Source: Bedellia somnulentella (Eukaryota; Arthropoda; Insecta; Lepidoptera; Bedelliidae). Taken from it: 64,000 nt of DNA. Both the position numbers and the translations under genes were made by a program. Under the pieces are notes generated by a model. That model was not told the origin of the DNA and did no database searches. It saw only the letters and a list, made by a program, of their open reading frames with translations. The stretch spans positions 744,001 through 808,000 of the forward strand of contig OY755172.1 of assembly GCA_963576735.1 (NCBI GenBank), written 5' to 3'. Numbering within the stretch: position 1 is the stretch's first letter; the number at the start of each line of letters is the position of its first letter. This document shows positions 22,303 through 34,400 of the stretch, piece by piece.

Positions 22303-23020
22303 TGTAGGCTTGGGTAGATCCAGCTCCGCGAGGTGATTCGAGTCACCAGGTTCAGGCCCAGTTCGGTACTGAATCCTCTTAACCGGGCCGGACCGCTTAT
22401 CGAATCCGGCTCGGTTAAGAAATTCAGAACTGAATCAAACAACCAAAAATACCACGCTTACTTCGCGGAACGTAACGATTGCTATTGACATACATTTAAA
22501 AATCAATTAACTCATATGTATAATGTATTAACTCATTCTGTTTGTGTACAGGCTAGGTTCGCTAACATACAAATATTCATATGTAAAAAATTAAATAATA
22601 TTTAGAAACATCTTAACAACATCTTATAACAATATCTACACATAAATATATGCAAATCAGAAAGTTACACAACATAAAACACCATTATTTATGAAAAGAT
22701 TGATAAATCTATTAAACGAAATTGGCAAACAAAGAACACAAAAGGACAACTCTCTTTTCGTCTCTGTCTCCCGAGTTCAAATTGTATTACATTCTTGTCT
22801 CGCTCTTACATTCAGCAAGCAAACGTAACGGTAATAATCGAACCGATCCTGAACCTGATACCTGAGCCTGTTGTTCGAAAACAATAGAACCGAGCCGGTG
22901 CGGAGCGGCCCGGTTAAGCGAACCTGCACCTGATAAGAAAGAGTGGGGCCGGTTAGGCCAATCAGGCTCACGCAGGGATTCGAATCATTTGAATCCACCG
23001 AGCCGGACCTACACACGGCT
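22303..23020. mobile_element. TIR-like insert between jockey and the PLE terminal repeat
   Basis: 718 bp, GC-rich ends and AT-rich middle. Starts TGTAGGCTTGGG and ends with CCTACACACGGCT, so the outer six bases are inverted; long inner parts are loosely inverted too (CCGGCTCGGTTAAG against CGGCCCGGTTAAG-type motifs). It sits exactly between GGCACT and GCACT of the PLE sequence. Class not determined. Confidence 0.5.
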
Positions 23021-23025
23021 GCACT

Positions 23026-23283
23026 CGGTGGTCAGCTGCCGAGCTGTCTACTGCTCGACTATGACTCGTGTTGAGTCGAAACGCGTCGCATGTTTGTGGT
23101 TTTCGCTTGCGGGTGTGTGTATGGTGCATTGTCTGCTTTTCGATTTCTTGTAAGTGGGAGGGCGGGCGGTGCACAGTGCATTTTGCATGAAGACTGCAGG
23201 TTTTATTTAGCGGAATTAAAGAAATTTATTAATATTAGTATTGCTATGGATTTCCGCAAAGTAACGCCTGATTCAATCCAATA
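23026..23283 (+). repeat. Penelope-like element right terminal repeat
   Basis: CGGTGGTCAGCTGCCGAGCT to the first RT codons (ATGGATTTCCGCAAAGTAAC, then GATTCAATCCAATA) repeats 16179-16456 directly with a 9-bp and a few single-base differences, then stops. This closes the PLE unit. Confidence 0.9.
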
Positions 23284-23454
23284 GACTTTGTACTTTCAGA
23301 TTTGCTTACGACAAAGCTTAAGGCGTTTTTTTCGGTAGGTACTCTTAGTTCAATCAGGCGTGAATATGTTATTTTTCAAATTTTTCCGGGATAAAAAGTA
23401 TTCTATGTTATAACTTGAATCATTATCTAGCATTATGCCAAATTTCATTTGTAT

Positions 23455-23600
23455 ATGTTACGGCTAATAGCCAAAGTGCGGCTGCACCTAGGTTTAGTCG
23501 GCTAATACTAGGTGCAGCCAAGGGTAGTTGGCTAATCCTAGCTTTAGCCTGCTGATTTCGGCTACACCTAGTTTTATCCGTTGTCATATTAATAGGATAG
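23455..23600. repeat. Small hairpin-rich repeat
   Basis: GGCTGCACCTAGGTTTAGTC against GGCTAATACTAGGTGCAGCC forms a hairpin, with further GGCTAATCCTAGC-type iterations. Unclassified. Confidence 0.5.
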
Positions 23601-23629
23601 GATAATGGTATATCAGAAACCAGATGACG

Positions 23630-23998
23630 GCGTGATAGCTCAGTGGGTAGAACACCGGTTGACATGCAAGCGACTAGTGTTCAAATCCCGGGTCGGGCCT
23701 ACACCAATTTGTCTTTTCTAAAGACATATGTGTGGTTAATTTATCACGGTTGCTAACGGTGAGGGAAAACATCGTGAGGAAACCCACATGGCTGAGTTGT
23801 AATAAGTCATGTGACAGTGTATTCGAACAAAAACGGCGATAGGCCTGCCCCCTATCACGTGAGTACACTGTCCATGCAAAACGTGGGTACTCTAAACACC
23901 AGGGCACAAAGTCACGTGATGTTCAGAAGTATTAGTACCTCTGCCAACCCCTTCGGGGATATGCGGCGTGAAGGTTTATGTTTATGTTATGTTACAAG
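23630..23998 (+). mobile_element. SINE-B copy, full length
   Basis: Head GTGATAGCTCAGTGGGTAG (A box region), GTTCAAATCCCGGGTCGGG (B box), body with ATCGTGAGGAAACCCACATG, end CCAACCCCTTCGGGGATATG and tail TTATGTTTATGTTATGTT. One of the two best copies; the head is a tRNA-like 73-mer. Confidence 0.9.
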
Positions 23999-24414
23999 TT
24001 GCAAAATCACAAATATAATCCCAACATCAACAACGGAAATTGCCTCTTGTCATTAGAAACATTTCCTTTAGCATCGGCGACATCCTCTCACATGCTACAG
24101 TGCTTTGAATAGCGATCGATTGTAATGAGTGTAAATAAATAAGTAAGCATTATTTTGCAGTTGCGGCGACGACCAAGAACAGTGTAAATAGGCCTTTTTA
24201 AGGCTTTTATAGCCAACAGATATAAATTTAAAGTTATTTGCGGTGTAATGTCGGCTTAATGATAGAACGCCCAGAGTCCGTCGAACAGGACTTTACGACC
24301 TACCGGTAAGACGCAACGTTTATAAGTTATATAAGGCATTCAAAGCCTTCTAGCAGGATATAATAAACATAGTTGCATAGTGCATCTCTTTCTGATTCGG
24401 CAAGTTTTTGAATT

Positions 24415-24836
24415 CGGTATGCAAAGTTTTACTAAAGTGATGCTGATTACAAAACCATTTCGAGATATTATGGTTATAAACAATATTTTCTTGAAATTAT
24501 ATCAATTGAAGCTAAGATGACTGTTATTTTATAAAAAAAACTGTAACAGAGTTTGACCTTCAATATAATATCGTAATAATTTCATTTGACATCACAAATT
24601 CGTATTATGTTTTACAATCAGCAACATTTTTTTTAAACATTTCGCTTCATTTGCATGTCGCTACGTGGTTTTATCAATCGATGACGTCATTAAGTACAAA
24701 AGTTGAACAATCTTTAAAAAATCATAACTCTACAATTACTCATTTTAAATGGAAAATATTCAAATTAGTCGTTTATTTCGTGTTTAATATCGAATAAAAA
24801 TATTTAATAAATACCAAAAAAAAACTTTGCATACCG
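24415..24836. mobile_element. TIR element E1 (CGGTATGC ends), copy 1
   Basis: Ends CGGTATGCAAAGTTTT and AAAACTTTGCATACCG, flanked by AATT on both sides (24411-24414 and 24837-24840). No coding capacity. It is 422 bp and lacks a 67-bp block present in copy 2. Confidence 0.85.
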
Positions 24837-24840
24837 AATT

Positions 24841-25329
24841 CGGTATGCAAAGTTTTACTAAAGTAATGCTGATTACAAAACCATTTCGAGATATTATGGT
24901 TATAAACAATATTTTCTTGAAATTATATCAATTGAAGCTAAGATGACTGTTATTTTATCAAAAAACTGTAACAGTGTTTGACCTTCAATGTTGTTTCAAA
25001 GACATACGGTTTTGCAGTTTATTAATAGAATATCGAAAATCATAGGTTTGTTTAGTATAATATCGTAATAATTTCATTTGACATCACAAATTCGTATTAT
25101 GTTTTGCAATCAGCAACATTTTTATAAAACATTTCGCTTCATTTGCATGTCGCTACGTGATTTTATCAATCGATGACGTCATAAAGTACAAAAGTTAAAC
25201 AATCTTTAAAAAATCATAACTTTACAATTACTCATTTTAAATGGAAAATATTCAAATTAGTCTTTTATTATCGTGTTTGCTATCGAATTAAAATATTTAA
25301 TAAATACCAAAAAAAAACTTTGCATACCG
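24841..25329. mobile_element. TIR element E1, copy 2
   Basis: Same termini and same orientation as copy 1, 489 bp, flanked by AATT at 24837-24840 and 25330-25333. The two copies share the middle AATT, producing a perfect 36-bp palindrome at the junction. Confidence 0.85.
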
Positions 25330-25333
25330 AATT

Positions 25334-26454
25334 GTGTTTCTACGATCAGTCTGGTCAAAATGGCAGCAGGTATAAGATGTGGCGTTCCTTCCAGCAGAAC
25401 CAGGATCACCCAGCCTACAATACTTTTTTTTATTTTATTCTATTAAACATAGCAAGATTGTTCATCATGAATTATAACTTTTATACTTTTTACAGTATAT
25501 TGGAGGAAAAAGATTTCTTAATTATACAAGTTTTAGACCTCGTAAAGTAACAAAATTGTACCATGACGATTTTCCTATCATCACACACATTATGGTGGAG
25601 GGTAATTTACCCATCAGCCCTTAGAACTAGGAATCCGCAGCCGTATATTCTTAATTCAATGCAACAGCCCCTATACTAAAATAAGTACTTTATGCCCCCA
25701 ATAGAGATAAATTTGTAATCAAATCCGACCCTGGAGACTTCGCGTAAATTTTGGCAATTAGTGGAAGTATGTCATCGCATATTGCGGAATTTCTCCACAA
25801 TAGAGATATAGTTCACAATGTTTATCATATCCCCGAGGATGTCGCAGAGAATTTTTTTTTTTTAACGTTTATATTAGCTTCACCTGTATAATACTATCCG
25901 CCAAAAACATTTTCATGTAAAATGTTGCCAAGACGAGCTCATATGACTCGCACTGACAAAAAGTTATCAGATCTCATGTAGAACCAAGCTTCTATAACTA
26001 TACGCCCTAACTCTACAAGGCCTAACTTCACAAACTCTTCACCTTTGTCAAAATGTGTGGCTTGGCCATTTTGCTACATTCACATCGGGGCGTAAGGTGA
26101 AAAATTAATTGACTCTTCATTACTTTTGTGTTATATAATAGTTCTTGTAGTAACATAACGCCAAGCCACATATTTTGACTAAGGTGTAGAGTTAGTGCCC
26201 CCAGATGTATGTAACCCACTCCTTTAAAATTTTGATCCACTACTACTGCTACTACAACACTAAACGGACTGATTACATCCAAAATTTTTACACTTTTCAA
26301 GAATCAGTGACCATGCAATAATTTTATAGGTTCATTCCATCATCTTGATCAGGGTCGCCAGGATTAAATAATTTCAAATGTTTCAGCTCTAAAAAGTAAA
26401 AAATAAATATAGTTTAAAAAAAACTGAAAAACACTATTAGTTGAATTAGAATGT
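25334..26454. other. Intergenic, nothing recognised
   Basis: Only short open frames without family resemblance. Confidence 0.45.
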
Positions 26455-26578
26455 TTTCGTTCATGAAAACCTCAAGTGGGGATTATTTCTCATAAAGAAA
26501 GGAAAGAAAATTTCGAAACCAGCGGGGACATCCGGGTATACGCTCCTGTCGCTCTGCCAATTGAGCTATAGTGTCACG
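26455..26578 (-). mobile_element. SINE-C copy
   Basis: Antisense: TTCATGAAAACCTCAAGTGG tail part, then AGCGGGGACATCCGGG and GCCAATTGAGCTATAGTGTC, the complement of the tRNA-like A box. The T-arm is partly deleted, so no tRNA function. Confidence 0.72.
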
Positions 26579-26940
26579 ATTAGTTGAATGTGCTTCAAAA
26601 GCGTGTGTTTTTCAGTGTTTTATCTAAATTTTTTAAGATCATATGTATCATTTATTGACGTTTTGTCGTTACATGAACTGTTGCCTAAGAATTGCATTAA
26701 CCTGTGTCTCCGCGTCGATGTTGTTATAGGATAGTAAGGAACCTTATGCATCTGAGGCCGTGTTTATTTATTTATTTATTTGGATAAACAACAGCCATAT
26801 ACTACAATAATCTTAAATATAATATTACTAATACTAGGTAAGCATACCGCCTTAAACGTTCATCACTAAGACACACACACAAACTGATGTGTTCTTTCCA
26901 CTTGGCTACCAAGAACATAACTACATAATACTCAAGTCAT
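26579..26940. other. Intergenic with (TTTA)n run
   Basis: Contains a short TTTA microsatellite near 26760-26780; otherwise nothing recognised. Confidence 0.5.
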
Positions 26941-27215
26941 TACATACATACAAACACAATTCTCACGTCGTTAGTTCCCATTGGGGAAGGCAGAGACTAT
27001 CGATCGCCACTTTGTAGGATGCTGGCAAACCTCTCTAGCTCCGTTTACACTCATGAATCTTTTCATACATGCTCTGTTATTCTCCATTTACTCAAGTCAT
27101 TAGTGGCCGTTATATCGATCGCCAGTAAGTACGATCCTGACAAAGCTCTCGAATTTCATTTTACCAATCTTTTTATACGTGCCCTTTTATTCTTCACGCC
27201 TGCCATTTTAATCGT
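26941..27215 (-). mobile_element. RTE LINE 3' end fragment
   Basis: Complement of the 3' terminus: CATACATACAAACACAATTC tail, TTCCCATTGGGGAAGGCAGA, CTATCGATCGCCACTTTGTA, then codons for the MKRLMDVNEAxEVC C-terminus. A second, diverged run of the same segment follows at about 27095-27215. Confidence 0.78.
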
Positions 27216-27420
27216 ATTTTCTATTTGATCTGAATGCGTGACATACAATAACTCATGTTTTTTTGTAAAACTAAACATTTTAATTTCAGGGTTAGGTTGT
27301 GATTTTAATTGTCTGGTTCCAATTGCAATAACATTCGACAATGATAGATCCAAGAGATGAAAGTTTGAAAGTGAAAAAAAACGGAAAACATTAAAAAGCA
27401 TTTTTTAATTAATATAGTAA

Positions 27421-27645
27421 ATTGCCGTGTAGTGCCGGTTTAGAATGTCCCTACCCCTTCCTACCCACGGGTATGGGACGACTAAGAGTATGGAGCCTTT
27501 TAAGGCTGTTTTTGGGCGATGCGATTGGAGACCTATCACCAACGATACTTTAAATGTAAATACTTTCCAAATGTGGCTGAAGAGTTTCTAGCTCTAATAC
27601 TCTGGCTTCCCCTTTTTGAGATTTATGGCCGTGAGTAAATGTATG
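27421..27645 (+). mobile_element. SINE-A copy 11
   Basis: Sense copy: TGCCGTGTAGTGCCGGTTTA head to GGCCGTGAGTAAATGTATG tail. B-box zone slightly altered. Confidence 0.83.
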
Positions 27646-28311
27646 TAATAAATCTGTAGAAGCGTTTGAAAATAACATAATTATATTATTTTTAAAATGA
27701 TATTGATATTGTAGAACAATACACACCACGAAATGGAGAATTTTAGTCTTACAACGTAGAACATTCAAACTCGCGAACAATATCAGTTATATAATCGGCT
27801 ACAAGTATAATGTAACACTTAACTTTTTTCGATTTTATTTAATGAGTGAGCAAATTTATGTGATTATTATTTATGACTTATCTGATTGTTGAAAGTTTTT
27901 TTGTCATGATAGAAAAAAAACATTGTTTTTGTTTATTCTTTAAAAAATGGGCAATTCTTTGCTAGTTTAACTATGCATGCCATCATTTCACATACGTAAG
28001 TGCTTTATATATTAAGGGGTGGCAGACGAAATGCTTTGTTCTTTGGTGATCAGATTTATCGATTACATAGTTTTGATAGAAACCGCTGCGGCTTACTGTA
28101 CCCATGAAAGCGACGATAATTCAATTTCGTATTTGATTAATGAAACGTTTTATGTAGTTATAATAGAACATACATTTTCCTGTACTGTGAGTAATGGTAT
28201 TTTGGAGGCTGGAGCGATGTAAATGCTTCTGTGTAACGGTACATGGATTGAATACTGTTTGATTTTTATTGTAGTTTTATAAATGAAAAGGCTTTTCATG
28301 TTTGTGTTGTG

Positions 28312-28540
28312 TAGTGCCGGCTTAGAATGTCACTACCCCTTTCTACCCACGGGTGTCATAATGGTATCGGGCATTTTTAAGTGGTTTTTGGGCGATACAC
28401 TTGGAGACCCACCAACAATGATACTTTATTTCTACCATCTTCTCCCCTATCAATATACAAATGTGGCTGAGGAGAAAAATTGCTAGATCTAAAGCTCTGG
28501 CTATCCCTTTTTGGGGTTTACGGCCGTGAGTATATGTATA
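28312..28540 (+). mobile_element. SINE-A copy 12
   Basis: Sense copy, GTGTAGTGCCGGCTTAGAAT to GGCCGTGAGTATATGTAT. Confidence 0.82.
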
Positions 28541-28598
28541 AACGTTTCATGTTTATACAAATTTTAAACCGAATTTCTTTTAACATAATTTGGTTACA

Positions 28599-28742
28599 GC
28601 CTGCTCGGAAGTTGCTGGAAGCGACAGGGCTTGCCAAGGCGTGGGACTTCTGATATCTGAAAGGATGGCTCAGTATATGAAAGGTTACAAATTTGTGATT
28701 CCAAGGAGCTTGGGGGTAAAGTTGAAAACCGGAGGTGCATAA
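28599..28742 (+). pseudogene. RTE-type LINE endonuclease fragment
   Basis: Forty-seven codons then TAA: the frame includes CQGVGLLISERMAQYMKGYK and VKLKTGGA. The GVGxLISERM block resembles the strand-loop region of APE-type endonucleases in insect RTE elements. Short and isolated, so only a tentative call. Confidence 0.4.
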
Positions 28743-28786
28743 TTTGATAGCATGCTACGGACACGAGCTGCCATTTCAACTCAGCT

Positions 28787-29146
28787 CAAACATTCACGGC
28801 TTATATCCTCGAAGGGGTTGGCAGAGGTACTAATACTTCTGTATAATATCAGACAGTGGCACCTGGTGTTCAAAGTAGCCACGTTTTGCTTGGACAGTGT
28901 ACTCGCGTGACAAGGAGCAGGCCTATCGCCGTTTTGTACGAAAACATTGTCACATGACTAAGTACAACTCAGCCATGTGTGTTTCCTCACGATGCTTTCA
29001 CTCATCGTTAACAACCAAGATAAATTAACCGCACAAATGACTTAAAAAAGACACATTGGTTTAGGCTGGACTCGGGGATCGACCCGACACCTCTTTGCAT
29101 TATAAGCGCATGATTTAACTACTGACCTATTTTGGTTGTTATCTTG
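28787..29146 (-). mobile_element. SINE-B copy, near full length
   Basis: Antisense, from CATTCACGGCTTATATCCTC to the tRNA-like head complement, which is degraded at its end (CTACTGACCTATTTTGG). Confidence 0.8.
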
Positions 29147-29908
29147 CTTTTTTGGTATATTTTCAATAATGAAAATTTAATATTATTTCCCCTTGCTCTG
29201 AGGTGACTGGATTACAGACTTGTCATTCGCAAGCAATGGTAGAAGGTATGGTGGAAAGGAGGACCATCTCTTATGGGAATCCCACATCCTTCCAGATTGA
29301 AGTTAAAAGTTGCCGATATAATTAAATCATAGTTTGAGATCTGTCCAAATTGGCCCTAGAATAAGAAGAGAGTGTGATATGAATTTAACAGTTCAAGACA
29401 AGTTGAAGTGAGTTGTATTGAGTTTGGTATAAAATAAGTTTACCGGATTGGTAATTATGGTGTGGAGTGGTTAAAAAAAACTACAAAACTTCTTTGTCAA
29501 CTTGCAAAGCAAAACCTTTTCTTTACTTGATAATCTTTTCTGATATTACCGCTTCCTTACTTTGTTTATTCATTTATGTGCTATACCCTTATTTGATGCT
29601 TTTAGGCAGACGCTTCTATCCTAGAGATGGTAACCTTACCTCTCTCCTACATAGGTCTGCGATTTGTAGTACTAATTGAAATTAATTTGGTATAATGCAA
29701 ACTTTAACTAAAAATAATATAACAAATAAATTCAGGTTCTGCGGAATGTTCCTTGGGGCCACCCATAAGCCGCTAACATTATTTATTTTACATTGGATGC
29801 CTATGTACCTACTAAAATTATGTTTTTAGTTACATATTTAGTTATATCTGTAAACTTCATGCTAAAACAGTTATGCATTTAGTTGTTATGGTTAAATATC
29901 GTTAGCTG
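29147..29908. other. Intergenic, nothing recognised
   Basis: No feature supported; one 70-codon frame near 29467-29679 has no recognisable resemblance. Confidence 0.45.
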
Positions 29909-30151
29909 TGTAGTGTCGGCATAGAATAACACTACCCCATTTCTTCCGGTGGGTGTACGTAAAAGGCGACTAACGGTATTGGGGCTTTTAAGGGATTTTT
30001 GGGCGATGCGGTTGGAGACCCATCACCAACAACATATATTTCACCAACTTTTCCCCACGCAACTTCCAAAAGTGGCTGATGAATTTCTGATTCCTTAGCT
30101 CTGGCTACCCCTTTTAGGGATTTATAGCCGTGAGTATATGTATGTATGTAT
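29909..30151 (+). mobile_element. SINE-A copy 13 with target duplication
   Basis: Sense full-length copy flanked by ATCGTTAG on both sides; intact GGTTGGAGACC. Confidence 0.87.
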
Positions 30152-30179
30152 CGTTAGTCTTTAAAGCTTGTTTGTGTTG

Positions 30180-31086
30180 TAATGTCATGGGATGAGTTTA
30201 AACATCTCATTATTTTAGAGTTGCTAAAACATTTTCCGATCTCCATGTTGAAAAGCATAAATAGCAGAGGCCCCAAAAGGGAGCTCTGAGGGACACCGGG
30301 TGGAATTGGCAGCCAATGTGACATGTAGCCATTAACTACAGCTGCTTGGGACCGATTAGAAACATAAGGTGAACCAGCGTAATAGGTCACCTGGTATGCC
30401 AGTCTCAGCCAACCTTCTTACAAGAATGGGATGGTATATACGGTGAAATTATTTTTTATAATTGGTGAGTGAAGTGAGTAAATGGGTGAGAGAAAACATC
30501 GTGAGGAAACCCACATGGCTGAGTTGTACTTAGTCATGTGACAGTGTATTCGTAAAAAAACGGCGATAGACCTGCCCCCTATTACGTGAGTACACTGTCT
30601 AAGCAAAACGTGGGTACCTTCTCTGGAAACTTAATGGCGCTTGCCATGTGAGTTCAGGAGTATTGGTACCTCTGCCAACCCCTTCGGGGATAAACGGCGT
30701 GAACGTTTATTATGTTATGTTATTTTTTATAATCGGTATTAACAGTCGACCTACCCATATGTTATGGCACTATTCATTGGTGACGATTAGGTTTGAAACC
30801 GTAGATCGATGACGCAAGAAACCGTTCTGCTCTTCACTAAAACATTTTTTTAGGGCACTATATAGTTTATCGTATACTAATCTCTCGAAAACCTTTGCGA
30901 AAAGGCACAGTTAAGATATTGTAGTGTGATCTCCACTTTTGTGTAACGGGTGATAAATGCCGACTTCTATATGCTAGGGATATGACCCTCCGAGAGAGTT
31001 TCTTCCAACTTTCAAGTGAAAAATCATGGTACTTGTAAAAGATGGTAACTGGAAAAAAATAAAGACGGTTTTGTTGATTATCAGTC
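30180..31086 (-). pseudogene. CR1/jockey-like LINE reverse transcriptase remnant, split by SINE-B
   Basis: On the complement, from 31086 down: WKKLSRRVISLAYRSRHLSP, then codons for a KVFERLVYDKL block near 30880-30905. After the SINE-B insert comes SPYVSNRSQAAVVNGYMSHW and GVPQSSLLGPLLFMLFN. These are RT blocks 1 to 4 of a non-LTR RT. Several frameshifts; no YxDD region is seen. Precise clade uncertain. Confidence 0.72.
30483..30726 (+). mobile_element. SINE-B copy, 5' truncated, inside the LINE remnant
   Basis: GAGAAAACATCGTGAGGAAA to GCGTGAACGTTTATTATGTT. The interrupted LINE sequence resumes with TATAAT on both sides (ATTTTTTATAATTGGT versus TTTTTTATAATCGGT). Confidence 0.8.
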
Positions 31087-31211
31087 ACTCATTCATAATA
31101 TAGTATACTTGCATGATGTAAACATGACTTTACTCTATCATGTTTTCTAAAGTGTGATTTGATTTGAACCGGCATCAAGTGACAGTGACATTGACAATAA
31201 CAATTGACGGA

Positions 31212-31218
31212 TGACGTG
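31212..31218 (+). promoter_or_regulatory. UPRE/CRE-like TGACGTG upstream of Sec22
   Basis: GATGACGTGTT contains TGACGTG, the core bound by ATF6/XBP1 (UPRE) or CREB/ATF factors, about 130 bp before the Sec22 start codon. A 7-mer can occur by chance; the link to ER stress is inference from the gene's ER role. Confidence 0.25.
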
Positions 31219-31347
31219 TTGCTAAAGTGGCGAAAGCTTGAACTGTATGAAACGTAAACTTTCGGAATGTGATGAAAACTTTAATAATATTAGAAAACTG
31301 CCTGTGTTCTTTTGATCTGCCTGATATAATAAAATAAACTAATCAAA

Positions 31348-31422
31348 ATGGTTCTAATGACTATGATTGCGCGCGTCATAGACGGCTTGCCGCTAGCGGC
31401 TACTATGCAAGAAGATGAGCAG
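31348..31422 (+). CDS. Sec22: Sec22 exon 1
   Basis: 25 codons, MVLMTMIARV to QEDEQ, phase-0 end at CAG before GTTTGT. First strand and helix of the longin domain. Confidence 0.96.
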
Positions 31423-34400
31423 GTTTGTTTTTATACCTTTCTTCAAGATTTTCGATGCTTTTAACATAATAACATCATTTTTAAACATTGTGGCATGATT
31501 TCAGAGTGGTTGCAATATTTTGGAGTATCAGAATCAAGCAAAACTGTTGTTTAGAAAGTTGAGTCCACAGTCTCCCAGTAGATGTTCCATTGAGACCGGG
31601 GCTTATTTATTTCAGTGAGTGTTCTCATTTATTGTAATATTTGCATGTAGAAGCCGATTCTCTTAACTCTGTCTTAATATTATTTTAAAAAATCAGCTTA
31701 TCATAATCTTAATAGGATTCTTTTATATCATGTAATAACTGACTAATCACATCAATCATCATCAATTACACATAGGAATTGCTAGGAAACAAGATAGCGT
31801 TAGACCGCGCAAGGGGCCTAGACAAATAATCATTAAGTTACTAAGTCTCAGTAAATGGACTTAAATTTTTTTATGTCATTTCTTTGTTTACATGATATTT
31901 TAAAATAAAATTCATATGACTGTATTACTATTAATTGTGCAGTATTTATCTTAATCTTACTCTAACACATAGCCTTTTAAACATGGAGTGGACTAACACA
32001 GAGTATCAAATTTTAGTAATTGCAATGCAGATTCACAACTTAATAAAACCAATTAAAAATAACCCAGCAAGTAATGGTATCTATGACTAGACATTCAAGC
32101 GTTAAAATTAGTTGTCTTCTACAACTAAGATGATAGTGGATATTAAACATCCCTAGGTCAATGTCCTGCTTCTTAAAAGAAGGCCTTAAGCTAATGGATT
32201 ATCAAAGAAGGAGAAGATATTTTCTGTCCATAGTCTTTTGTCTGTAAATAATATTGAGAGCAAAAAAGTTCTTGTAGAGACACCTAGATACTGGCCACCA
32301 GAATATATTCCATATGGACGAAAGATTTGAAGAGAATTTGATCTGTCTAAACTATAGGCAATATGCACTACACATAAACACATACACTATATGCATTCTG
32401 AGGTAATTCTGAAGGTTGTAAGAGGCTGGAACCCAGCATTTGTGATGGTTTAGTGGGGTGTGTCCTACAACGGCATCACAAACCTCTATTGTTCCAAACT
32501 AGGTTTGAAAACACAAGAGACCAACTAACAAAGCCATTTTTTTAGAGAAAATAGTAGAGCAACCAAAATTAACACTGTATTTGCTAGTAGACAGTGGATA
32601 TTTCAAACAAGAATCAGTCTTTGCGCACACAGCCAAATAGACATAGTGTTGGTTGGACATATAATTAACAGATTTCATCACATCTAACAATGGGCATCCT
32701 GCAAGACTTGATCTTATTCCTTTAAATATTGCTTCTTAAATTTATTAAGCTAAAAGTCCTCAATATTCAATTAAGATTTAGTAAACTTCCAAAAGTGGCT
32801 GAGAAATTTCTAATGCTTTTAAAATTTCATATCACTTTATTTCATAACCCTAACGACCAATTTCTGAATTGAATATTCCAGCTGAAAACCACTTAAGTGT
32901 TGTTCTGTCGCTATACTTAAGTCGTTCTCAGCTTGAATACTCAATTCAGAAATCAGGGGTATGAGTGTTTATTTGAGAAACAGAATTTATGGAATAACTA
33001 GGAATAAAATAAGTACAAATGTCACTGGTTGGACCGATGAATCTTTATAAAAGTTGTACAAGCGGTACAACTGTCATTTCTGCTTGTCTCAATCAAAGAA
33101 TTACAGAGCTATTAACATTGAAAAGTATAAAATAAAAAAAGGTTTTTCTTATTTCAGTTATTTAATAGAGAATGAAATATGCTACCTGGTACTATGCGAA
33201 CGGAATTATAGTAAACGCCTGGCATTCAGTTATTTAGAAGAAATTGCACAAGAATTTCATCAACAATATGGAAAAAGGGTGAGATACTATTTTATTTGTT
33301 TTGTTACTAATCTGTTATTAACTTGTTCCTAGTGTGGTATTTTTGCTCAATCTATTATTTAACTCAAAAAAATGTTTTTGATTCATTACATATTTTTGAT
33401 ATGTTTTTAAGTCAGAATCCAAAACTGTGTTTGTAATGAGAAAAAGCAACAAAAAACTATAATATTAAGATAATATAACTACAGTAGAACCCGTTTAATA
33501 CGATCACGCTTAATACGATTTCTCGCATAATATGCCTTTTTACACCAGTCCCTGCAACTTGAAACATATTTTTATACATTTCTTAACGCTTAATACGATT
33601 CGTCTTCCCGTTTAATACGCCTTCCCGATCGTCATTTCTTGACTTGTCGCGCGTACCCTTTGATTGTTTTGCAATAGTGCATTATTTATTCGTTACAATA
33701 TGACTACAATTACGCGAAAGGCAGTGTCACTTAAAAAAAAGAAATTTGTATTGAGAGTTTTCGATAAAAAGCCACAAACAACGAATAAAACTCAGTTAGC
33801 TGCTGAGCTTCAATACCTATTTCTACGTTACCTACCATTTTAAAGAATAGAGAAGAAATTAAAGAAAGATACAGATTGGGAGGTGTGCAGAGTGAAACCG
33901 TGATAGCCCAGTGGGTAGAACACTCGGTTATCGTGCAAACGACTAGTGTTCAAATCCTGGGTCGGGCCTACACCAATTTGTCTTTTCTAAAGACATATGT
34001 GTGGTTAATTTATCATGGTTGTTAACGGTGAGGGAAAACATCGTGAGGAAACCCACATGGCTGAGTTGTACTTAGTCATGTGACAGTGTATTCGTACAAA
34101 ACGGCGATAGGCCTGCCCCCTATCACGTGGGTATACTGTCCATGCAAAACGTGGGTACTCTGAACACCAGGTGACAAAGTCACTTGATGTTCAGAAGTAT
34201 TAGTACCTCTGCCAACCCCTTCGGGGATATTCAGCGTGAACGTTTATGTTATGTTATGTTTTGGTCGAATGGCTTTATCAAGCACGAGCTTTAAATCTGC
34301 CCATAAGTGGCCCCATAATATGCGAGAAAGCGCCTAAGGCAATATCAGCTACATTTAAGACACTATGTGCGTCTTGACTTTGGATGAAAGTGAAGACGCA

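Noticed and set aside
23630..23705. tRNA-like head
   Set aside because: Part of SINE-B; followed by the family body and TTATG tail found in about ten other places.
26028..26300. Minus-strand 90-codon frame
   Set aside because: No recognisable domain, no splice or promoter context, and composition like the surrounding AT-rich DNA.
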